DNA of 5,238 nt, taken from the NCBI GenBank assembly GCA_039024635.1, contig JBCCQA010000064.1:1-5238 (forward strand), in the 5' to 3' direction. The DNA is from Kuafuiihalomonas sp039024635. Its GTDB lineage: Bacteria; Myxococcota; Kuafuiibacteriia; Kuafuiibacteriales; Kuafuiibacteriaceae. The notes under the pieces were generated by a model. That model was not told the DNA's origin. It worked only from the letters and a program-made list of their open reading frames with translations, and did no database searches. The translations under genes and the position numbers were made by a program. Each line of letters begins with the position of its first letter. Positions within the stretch are counted from its first letter, which is position 1. Positions 1 to 5,238 of this stretch are shown in pieces.

Positions 1-1
1 G

Positions 2-364
2 CTCAACCGTGCCGTGGCCGAGCTACTGGACAACGCGGTGGACGCGATCGCGGCTCGCGGGGGCGGAGGTCGAATCCAGCTCGAGGCCGAGGTGGTCGAA
101 GATCAGATCCGAATCGCGGTCACCGACGACGGCGTCGGCCTAAGCGAAGAGCAAAAGGGCGGACTCTTCGAGGTCGGCTTCAAGAAGGGGGAGCGGGTGG
201 CGATGGGCTTCGGCTTGCTGTCCGCTCGGAAGGCGGTCCGGGCTCATGGCGGACACATCCACGTCGACAGCCAACTCGGGGCAGGCGCTCGTTTCGAGCT
301 GACCCTGCCCCTGGTCCATCCGGGCCCCAGCCTGGCCGAAGATCTTCTCAGCGGGCCCCGATGA
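2..364 (+). CDS. Sensor histidine kinase, C-terminal ATPase domain (5' end outside window)
   Basis: The visible 120 residues are the HATPase_c (GHKL fold) catalytic domain of a two-component sensor histidine kinase, which binds ATP and phosphorylates a histidine in the missing upstream part. The frame is open at the left edge, so the gene is partial; the GTG at 14 lies inside the N box and is not a start. Seen in order: an N box (ELLDNAVDAI, Asn at visible residue 11) that contacts Mg-ATP, a G1 box (DDGVGL, about 42-47), a G2-type box (MGFGLLSA, about 68-75), then the usual closing pattern HGGHIHVDSQLGAGARFELTLP. A short tail of about 18 residues follows. The sensor and dimerisation domains and any partner regulator are not in the window, so the signal is unknown. 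The 3' end overlaps the convergent haloperoxidase gene. The domain call is firm; the exact kinase subfamily is not. Confidence 0.9.
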   Translation, partial: LNRAVAELLDNAVDAIAARGGGGRIQLEAEVVEDQIRIAVTDDGVGLSEEQKGGLFEVGFKKGERVAMGFGLLSARKAVRAHGGHIHVDSQLGAGARFELTLPLVHPGPSLAEDLLSGPR

Positions 365-2195
365 GCCTCTGCTCGCCGTCGAAGGTGCTCAATGTCAGTA
401 CGAAGGGATCGGTGGGGTAGGTCAGGGCCTGCTCTTCCAGAATGCCGATGGCGATCTGCTCTCCCATCCGAACGCTGTCGTAGTAGTCGCTGTAATAGTG
501 AACGCCAGCCATGTTGCGGCCGATGGAGATGTTGGCGGCCAGCTTGTTCAGCTCACCCTCCAGAGTGAGCGGCGCCTTCACCTTCACCGGGACGAGCTGA
601 GAGCCATCCTCGCTGGCGCGAAAGGCCACGAAGCTCTCCTGGTCATCGGGGTCTGGCCGACGAAAAGAGATGCCCTTCTTCTTCGAACTCAGGAGCACGG
701 CCCCGGTGTCGAAGTAGGCCTTGAGGATGGTTGTACATGCGCCCGCCACCGTGGCGTGACCGGCGCCGTAGGCCGGATGCATGGGCGAGCCCTCTTGAAA
801 GGCCATCGGGAGAAGGAAGTTGTCGTCGTAGTCGGGGCAGACCTTCAATGAGGGGTCTTTGGATTTCGCCAACTGCTTGGCCTTCTTGAAGGCCTTGAGA
901 GCGTCTAGGGTCGGTCCGAGTCGCTTCTTCGACTTCATGTCCGAGAAGAGATTGCAGAGCTCGGGATGGGCGTCTTCGATGGCATGGGCGCACTCAACGC
1001 GACCGGCCAGGGTTTCGGGCCGAAGTCGTCGGTGGATGTTGAACTTTTGGTAGCGGACGGCCTTCAAGGCTCGGGTCGCGACCTCGGTGACCAAGGTCAG
1101 GATGTGGGGACCGCCGTAGAGCGCGAAGCCGCCCGCTTGGCGAAGTGCCGATACTACGCCCCCGGAACCGTTCGGGAAGTTGAAGCTTCCCATCCCCGAG
1201 AGCTGATCGAAGGCCGGGTCGCTCGGGCTCCTTGCACTCAGCAGCTGAAGGCAGGCATTCAGGTAGGCTTCGTACAAGGCGTCGTCGTGCACGTAGGTTG
1301 CCATGTCTCGCGGGGTCGAGATGAAGCGCCGCGCTCTATTGGGGTCGAAGAGTGTCTCGTTGTTTCGAACGTTCTCTCCGTTCTGGACGCAGAGCCAGCT
1401 CGGCTTGTCGAGCATCCAGTCGCAGGGGCGGGCCACGGGAATCCGCTGGTCGATGCGAAGCCCCCCGTAGCGGATCTGACCCGAGGAGACTTCCGTCCCC
1501 TGTTCGTTCTCCAGGTCTTCGTTGCCGATGAGGAGGAGCTGCGACACGTAGGGACCGACTTCGCAGCCCGGCGAGGATCCTCGGAAAGCGGTGCCTGTGC
1601 TGAGGGTCTTCGGAGGTGGTTTGTCATCCGAAGCCACCCGCCGTGGTCGTCCGCCGCCCTGGCCGGAGATGTCGAAGACCATGTCGTTGAGTCGCTTCAC
1701 CGAAGCCTGGACCTCGGCTCCGCCCCCGTCTTCGAAATCCTTGAAGTGAATGTCCCGCAGGATCGCGAGCTCGTAGACCTCGGCCATCTCGTAGTCGAGC
1801 TCGGTCGACCCTAGCTCGGGCGCTGGCGCCATGGTGACCGCCTGGGCGTCGGGACCCTGGAGATCGTAGGCGGTGCCTGCGGTGGGTGCCTCCCACTGGC
1901 GGCGATTGGGCTCGCCCTCGGTGTTTCGGATGTCGGGAACCGGGACCGAGCTGGTGAAGGGGTCGATGAAGCCTTCGGCGATGGCCCGACGAAAGGCCTC
2001 GTAGTGGGCGGGGTCTTTGACGAGCCCCGTCTTGTCGTCGTGATCCAGACCCTTGGTGAAGCTCATCGGGTAGTGGCTGTGGGCGTAGCGCTGCTCGTCG
2101 GGGTTGGCTTCGTGAGGGGGGTGGGCGCGGCTTTGTGCAAGCTCGGCTGCGCTCAGGCGAGTGCGATGACTGTTTTCTCTGCGATTGATGCTCAT
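348..2195 (-). CDS. Vanadium-dependent haloperoxidase, algal bromoperoxidase type
   Basis: Predicted 615-residue vanadate enzyme that uses H2O2 to oxidise halide (bromide or iodide most likely) to a hypohalous species. Seen: K384-x7-R392-P393 (KFNIHRRLRP), PAYGAGH with H480, and GRNMAGVH with R560 and H566. These match, from family knowledge, the vanadate-binding Lys/Arg/Gly-His/Arg/His set of Ascophyllum bromoperoxidase (K341, R349, G417, H418, R480, H486), with the same K-to-R spacing; H566 should bind vanadium. H473, seven residues before H480, is where bromoperoxidases have His and fungal chloroperoxidase has Phe. R381, three before K384, is where Corallina enzymes have Arg. Length fits algal and cyanobacterial members (about 600) rather than small PAP2 phosphatases. 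No signal peptide or membrane segment is seen, so it is probably cytoplasmic unless exported another way. I chose the ATG at 2195 because GGAAGGAAG precedes it; a GTG at 2249 in the same frame lacks such a site. Halide preference is inferred. Confidence 0.9.
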   Translation of the reverse strand: MSINRRENSHRTRLSAAELAQSRAHPPHEANPDEQRYAHSHYPMSFTKGLDHDDKTGLVKDPAHYEAFRRAIAEGFIDPFTSSVPVPDIRNTEGEPNRRQWEAPTAGTAYDLQGPDAQAVTMAPAPELGSTELDYEMAEVYELAILRDIHFKDFEDGGGAEVQASVKRLNDMVFDISGQGGGRPRRVASDDKPPPKTLSTGTAFRGSSPGCEVGPYVSQLLLIGNEDLENEQGTEVSSGQIRYGGLRIDQRIPVARPCDWMLDKPSWLCVQNGENVRNNETLFDPNRARRFISTPRDMATYVHDDALYEAYLNACLQLLSARSPSDPAFDQLSGMGSFNFPNGSGGVVSALRQAGGFALYGGPHILTLVTEVATRALKAVRYQKFNIHRRLRPETLAGRVECAHAIEDAHPELCNLFSDMKSKKRLGPTLDALKAFKKAKQLAKSKDPSLKVCPDYDDNFLLPMAFQEGSPMHPAYGAGHATVAGACTTILKAYFDTGAVLLSSKKKGISFRRPDPDDQESFVAFRASEDGSQLVPVKVKAPLTLEGELNKLAANISIGRNMAGVHYYSDYYDSVRMGEQIAIGILEEQALTYPTDPFVLTLSTFDGEQRLIGAR

Positions 2196-2198
2196 GAT

Positions 2199-2207
2199 CT
2201 TCCTTCC
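2199..2207 (-). promoter_or_regulatory. Ribosome binding site of the haloperoxidase gene
   Basis: On the minus strand GGAAGGAAG ends 3 nt before the ATG at 2195, with the GGAAGG part 6 nt away. This purine run decides the start: it supports the protein beginning MSINRREN over the 18-residue longer GTG-start version at 2249. Confidence 0.75.
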
Positions 2208-2280
2208 ATTCCGGGTCTCGGCCCGGAGGGAGGCTAGGGGCCATGGCACAGTTTCGAGAAGGAATGCGGTCGAGGGGGCA

Positions 2281-2305
2281 TGTCACGTGACACTGTGTGA
2301 CACTG
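2281..2305. promoter_or_regulatory. Operator-like palindrome plus direct repeat upstream of the haloperoxidase gene
   Basis: TGTCACGTGACA (2281-2292) is a perfect 12-bp palindrome. It overlaps a direct repeat of GTGACACTG (2287-2295 and 2297-2305) with a 10-bp period, about one helical turn. Together these give three TGTCAC half-sites (2281-2286 on +; 2287-2292 and 2297-2302 on -). The cluster lies 86-110 bp upstream of the haloperoxidase start and just after the stop of the upstream hydrolase gene, a sensible place for an operator or activator site. The regulator is unknown, and I see no convincing -35/-10 pair nearby. The pattern is directly visible; its role is inference. Confidence 0.45.
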
Positions 2306-2327
2306 AGGAAGGCCCATGGACGGTCGC

Positions 2328-3740
2328 TCACTCGCGACGCTGGGCGCGCACGCTTTGGCCGCCTTGGTTCCATATGAGGGCGCTTGCCGGGCCTTCGTCG
2401 GAAAGGATGAAGCGACCGCTGGCCTGGACGGCGCTGAGCTCGAAGGTGTGGTCGCCGACCGGGGTCAGGGGAAAGGCCGGTTGGCCGGTCCCCTGCACGT
2501 AGATTCGACTGTCTCGGAGGGAGATGCTGAGACTGAAGGTGGGCTGGATGAGGTACTCGCCGACGTAGCGTCGAAGCAGAGCTTCTGAGACCTCGACGAC
2601 AGGTTTGAAGGTGAGCTCGACCGGCTTGCCCTCCAAGATGTCGAGCATCGCCTGGCCCACGCGATCCAGGTCCGGGGTGGCCGTGTTGGACAGCACTACC
2701 ACGCCGAAGGCTCCGGGCTTCAGGCCGATGAAGGCGTGGCTACCCATGGTCTGTCCGTTGTGCCATCGCCGACCCTGGCCATCGATGTGCCAGCCCAAGC
2801 CGATGCCGCCCGGACCGGGTAGGGGCGTGGTTTGGGCCTGAGTTCGGGCCATGGCCGACGCCAGCGCGCCTTGGCCGTCTTCGGACGTGAGCTGAGCCTG
2901 AACGAAGCGCAAGAGCGCGGGCGCGGACGCGCGAAGGGCCCCGGCCGGTGCGAAGGCGTCGAAGGTCCACGACGGTTGGGGCACACCGGCCTCGTCGTAG
3001 GGCTGGGCGTCGCCTTCCGCCGGGCTGAGGCGGAGTGAGGATAGCTCCAGGGGTTCGAGGACCCGCATTCCGAGGAGCGCTTCGTAGCTTTGCCCGGCGT
3101 GGCGGGCCAGGAGCTGACCGAGGACCGCCATTCCGAAGTTGCTGTAGGTGTAGCGCTGGGGGCCGAGCTCCGTCTCGGCGAGGGCCGCCCAGAGCCTGGA
3201 AAGCTCGTAGTCGACGTAGGGTTGGGTGCCGTCCTTCGGGGCGAAGTTGGCCGGCATTCGGGGCAGGCCGGAGCTGTGGTTGGCCAGGGCCACGAGCCGT
3301 ATCGCACCGACCTCGTCCGAGACCTCCAGGTCCGGCGCGAGGTCACGAATGCGGGCGTCCGCATCCACCTCCCCTCGCTCGATGGCGTCGGCCAGAAGGA
3401 GCGCGGTGAATACCTTGGTCACCGAGCCGGCTTCGTAGAAGGTGCCTTCGACCGAAGCGGGCAGGCCCTTCGACGACTCGCCGTAGGCTCGGGCCCAGAC
3501 CCGTCCGTTCTTGACGACCGCCGCCGAGATGCTCTGCGCCCGCCCCGCATCCACCGGGGCCCTGGCCGCCTGGTCGAGGGCGGCTTCCCAGGAAGGTGCG
3601 GGGCCGAACTCGGACACGGCGTCGTCAGGCCCCGACCTAGAGACGGCGCCATCGGGCACCGACCTAGAGACGGCGCCATCGGGTGCCGAGGCGGCGCAGC
3701 CCCAGAGGAGGAGGAGCGAGGTAGGACCGAGAGTTCGCAT
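2328..3740 (-). CDS. Beta-lactamase-like (class C / S12 family) serine hydrolase, putative lipoprotein
   Basis: A 470-residue serine hydrolase of the fold shared by AmpC, D-Ala-D-Ala carboxypeptidases, D-aminopeptidases and family VIII esterases. Seen: nucleophile motif S106-V-T-K109, the NHSSGLP motif (154-160), the Y199-S-N201 motif, and H327-N-G329 in the place of the usual H/K-T/S-G. Residues 385-470 form a beta-rich tail (RRYVGEYLIQP onward) resembling the small C-terminal lipocalin-like domain of many such proteins. The N-terminus is a short hydrophobic leader (LLLLWGC), suggesting lipidation at Cys15 and membrane anchoring facing the periplasm or surface; Trp at -2 is not the classic lipobox, so this is likely but not certain. 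A 9-residue tandem repeat follows, then the catalytic domain. The ATG at 3740 is the first start after an in-frame TAG (3758-3756); its ribosome binding site is weak. It lies 61 bp downstream of the CHAT gene on the same strand, probably co-transcribed. Substrate (peptide, ester or beta-lactam) cannot be told from sequence. Confidence 0.88.
   Translation of the reverse strand: MRTLGPTSLLLLWGCAASAPDGAVSRSVPDGAVSRSGPDDAVSEFGPAPSWEAALDQAARAPVDAGRAQSISAAVVKNGRVWARAYGESSKGLPASVEGTFYEAGSVTKVFTALLLADAIERGEVDADARIRDLAPDLEVSDEVGAIRLVALANHSSGLPRMPANFAPKDGTQPYVDYELSRLWAALAETELGPQRYTYSNFGMAVLGQLLARHAGQSYEALLGMRVLEPLELSSLRLSPAEGDAQPYDEAGVPQPSWTFDAFAPAGALRASAPALLRFVQAQLTSEDGQGALASAMARTQAQTTPLPGPGGIGLGWHIDGQGRRWHNGQTMGSHAFIGLKPGAFGVVVLSNTATPDLDRVGQAMLDILEGKPVELTFKPVVEVSEALLRRYVGEYLIQPTFSLSISLRDSRIYVQGTGQPAFPLTPVGDHTFELSAVQASGRFILSDEGPASALIWNQGGQSVRAQRRE
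3607..3687 (-). repeat. 27-bp tandem repeat coding for the lipoprotein linker
   Basis: Two adjacent 27-bp units (3634-3660 and 3661-3687) differ at only two bases; a third, decayed unit (3607-3633) matches at about 18 of 27 positions. In the protein they read PDGAVSRSV, PDGAVSRSG, PDDAVSEFG, directly after the predicted lipidated cysteine and before the catalytic domain. This looks like a flexible tether whose length could change by repeat slippage. Confidence 0.8.
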
Positions 3741-3746
3741 GACCCG

Positions 3747-3773
3747 GGCCCAGGCCTATCGAGCGCCTGGGTC
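3747..3773. repeat. Inverted repeat in the CHAT-hydrolase spacer
   Basis: CCCAGGC (3749-3755) and GCCTGGG (3765-3771) are perfect inverted arms around a 9-base loop; 3747 and 3773 could pair as well. In the minus-strand transcript the hairpin would lie about 8 nt before the hydrolase ATG, covering the region where its ribosome binding site should be. No T-run follows, so it is not a classic intrinsic terminator. It might reduce read-through or translation of the hydrolase, or be chance in GC-rich DNA. Confidence 0.4.
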
Positions 3774-3801
3774 GGAGTCATCCCTTCTGAACGCGCTCGC
3801 C

Positions 3802-5238
3802 TCAGCGGCGGTGACCATGCAGGCGGAACGCCTGGGCGACCGCCTGGAGGGGCCCTTCGGACTGGGCTTGAAGCGTGCGCAGGGTCTTGGCGGGATCGTC
3901 GAGGCCGCCCGATTCGTAGAAGGCCTGGACGAAGGCTTGGGTTTCTTTGTCGGGGACCAGGGCGTCGGAGGCGAGCACCCACTTGGCGCCCGAGATGAGG
4001 AAGGCGTCGGCGAGGCTCATCTTCTCTTGCTGGCTAAGTTGGGTGCCCTTGCCGGTCTCGCATCCGCTGAGGACGACGGTGCCGACCTTGGGCCGAAGGG
4101 CGACGAGATCTTCCAGGCTGAGCTGCTGCTCGTCGGCCAGAACCAAGTGGGCGCTCCATGCGTCGGCGGCGCTGCCCACGCCGTGGCCGGTGAAGTGGAG
4201 GTGGCGCGCGCTCTCGAGTCCGGCCAGGACCCTGGTCATGTCAGCCTCGGCCCCGTCTAGACGACGGGCCTTCAGACGCTGGCTGACCCAGGCCCCCTCT
4301 TGGCTCGCAAAGGGTAGGTCGCCGCTGGGGTTCGATAGGACCAAGGCCTCCCCCCTCGGCGCGAGAGGTGTTCGGGTCAACAAGGACGCGAAGGGGAGGT
4401 CGGAGCGACTGGTGTCGGGCGAAAGTGAGAGATCTTTGGGCCAGGGGCCCACGCCGTAGACGTGGCGGCGCCCCCGAAGGAGGGCCGCCACCGAGCTCGA
4501 AATCGGATCCTCCGGTGCGGCCTGCTGGTAGGCGGCGGTGGTGGAGGTGACGGCGAAGCGGAAGGCGCGGCCCTTGAGTTCGGCGACCAGAAGCAGGGCC
4601 TCGTCCTCCTGCAGGACGTCCTGCAGTTCTTTCCGGCTCACCCCCTCGACTTGGGTCGTGCCGCCGGCCTCCAGGGCCTCGTAGGCCGCCTCGAAGGCCT
4701 CGTCCATCTCGGCCCGCAGGGCCTTCTGCTGCTGCAAAGCGGCCGCCACCGCCTTCATGCCTTCGGGCTCGGCTCGCCGCAGCTCGGCGTAGTCTTCCTT
4801 GAGTCGGCGGTAGCGACCAAGGCGCTCCAGGTAGGTGGTCCGGGCCTGGCCCTCGAGGCGGCTCACCCGCAGTCGACTCTCCAGGTCCCGCAGCGTCCGG
4901 CCGCTCTCTTCGTCCAAGACGCGAAAGGCCGCGTCTTCGTCACCTTGCGAGAGGAACAAAGCCACCGCGTCCGCGACTACTTCGGCCCGGTCGGCGGCAA
5001 AGGTGGAGCGACCAAAGCGCAGAGGTGCCCCGAGCATGGTGTCCCGTCGGATTCGAAGCGCAGCCTCGTAGGCCAACCGAGCGGCGGCCCGCTCGTCCTG
5101 GGCCTCGGCCACCCGGGCCAAGCCGTGGTGGGCCTGCCACACGTAGTCCGGATTCTGGTCTTCTAGCCCCCGGTCCACCACCTCCCGGTAGGCGCTCCCC
5201 GCCTCGACCCAAGACCGCCCCTGCTCGGCCAGCCGCCC
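3802..5238 (-). CDS. TPR-CHAT protein, caspase-like protease domain (5' end outside window)
   Basis: The frame is open to the right edge, so the start is missing; the visible part is 478 residues (residue 1 is the first in the window). Order: a TPR-type helical repeat at about 31-66, a second helical repeat at about 84-120, a charged helical, probably coiled-coil stretch at about 115-190, then the CHAT domain at about 210-478. CHAT is a caspase-like peptidase fold. The expected catalytic pair is present: His352 in HFTGHG (codon 4183-4185) and Cys393 in LSGCETG (codon 4060-4062). The conserved LSNPSGDLPFA and SLADAFLISGA segments also fit. In the family the TPR part usually binds a partner or sensor and the CHAT part may cut a target protein; neither partner nor target can be named here. 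The common SACETG is SGCETG, and the usual SLWxVxD is replaced by SDALVPD. No signal peptide can be judged. It is followed after 61 bp by the serine hydrolase gene in the same direction. Confidence 0.92.
   Translation of the reverse strand, partial: GRLAEQGRSWVEAGSAYREVVDRGLEDQNPDYVWQAHHGLARVAEAQDERAAARLAYEAALRIRRDTMLGAPLRFGRSTFAADRAEVVADAVALFLSQGDEDAAFRVLDEESGRTLRDLESRLRVSRLEGQARTTYLERLGRYRRLKEDYAELRRAEPEGMKAVAAALQQQKALRAEMDEAFEAAYEALEAGGTTQVEGVSRKELQDVLQEDEALLLVAELKGRAFRFAVTSTTAAYQQAAPEDPISSSVAALLRGRRHVYGVGPWPKDLSLSPDTSRSDLPFASLLTRTPLAPRGEALVLSNPSGDLPFASQEGAWVSQRLKARRLDGAEADMTRVLAGLESARHLHFTGHGVGSAADAWSAHLVLADEQQLSLEDLVALRPKVGTVVLSGCETGKGTQLSQQEKMSLADAFLISGAKWVLASDALVPDKETQAFVQAFYESGGLDDPAKTLRTLQAQSEGPLQAVAQAFRLHGHRR

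Noticed and set aside
966..1814. 282-codon open frame on the + strand inside the haloperoxidase gene
   Set aside because: It is antisense to a gene with a full family signature, has no recognisable domain, and open frames of this size are expected opposite high-GC genes.
348..2195. Haloperoxidase as a plain PAP2 acid phosphatase
   Set aside because: The length, the K-x7-RP spacing, His473 and the long N-terminal region match algal-type haloperoxidases; PAP2 phosphatases are much shorter and usually membrane-bound.
2196..2249. 18-residue N-terminal extension of the haloperoxidase from a GTG at 2249
   Set aside because: No ribosome binding site precedes that GTG, whereas GGAAGGAAG sits just before the ATG at 2195.
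2328..3740. Reading the serine hydrolase as an antibiotic-resistance AmpC beta-lactamase
   Set aside because: The motifs are shared by esterases and peptidases, the third motif is HNG rather than KTG, and the extra C-terminal domain fits the non-resistance members better.
3090..3998. 302-codon open frame on the + strand across the hydrolase gene and the spacer
   Set aside because: Low-complexity Gly/Arg/Pro-rich product with no domain, antisense to the serine hydrolase and the CHAT 3' end; a codon-bias shadow.
4462..5166. 234-codon open frame on the + strand inside the CHAT gene
   Set aside because: Antisense to a well-supported CHAT protein and without recognisable motifs.
3802..5238. CHAT gene as part of a CRISPR-guided protease or gasdermin defence system
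   Set aside because: No CRISPR repeats, Cas effector or gasdermin-like gene is visible; the neighbour is a lipoprotein hydrolase. The right flank is not in the window, so it remains untested rather than excluded.

Overview
This 5.2 kb GC-rich window looks like chromosomal DNA of a free-living Gram-negative bacterium. A Myxococcota or related deltaproteobacterial-type genome is my best guess. It rests on the very high GC at third codon positions, the TPR-CHAT protein, a lipoprotein-type serine hydrolase and a histidine kinase side by side, but the sequence alone does not prove it. No rRNA, tRNA, CRISPR array, insertion sequence or phage gene is visible.

Layout from left to right. (1) Bases 2-364, + strand: the C-terminal ATP-binding domain of a histidine kinase whose start lies outside the window. 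(2) Bases 348-2195, - strand: a complete gene for a 615-residue vanadium-dependent haloperoxidase of the algal/cyanobacterial bromoperoxidase type, with the full vanadate-binding set recognisable. Its stop overlaps the kinase stop convergently by 17 bp. (3) Bases 2196-2327: an intergenic region with a good ribosome binding site and, about 90 bp upstream of the haloperoxidase start, a compact operator-like cluster of three TGTCAC half-sites. (4) Bases 2328-3740, - strand: a 470-residue putative lipoprotein of the class C beta-lactamase-like serine hydrolase family, with a small tandem repeat just behind the predicted lipidated cysteine. (5) Bases 3741-3801: a 61-bp spacer with an inverted repeat. 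(6) Bases 3802-5238, - strand: the C-terminal 478 residues of a TPR-CHAT protein (caspase-like protease fold, His and Cys both present), whose start lies beyond the right edge.

The three minus-strand genes point the same way. The CHAT gene and the serine hydrolase gene are close enough to be co-transcribed. The haloperoxidase has its own larger upstream region and probably its own promoter. I see no evidence that the four genes form one biochemical system. The most interesting items are the bromoperoxidase-like active site in a bacterial gene, the operator cluster in front of it, and the CHAT/lipoprotein-hydrolase pairing.
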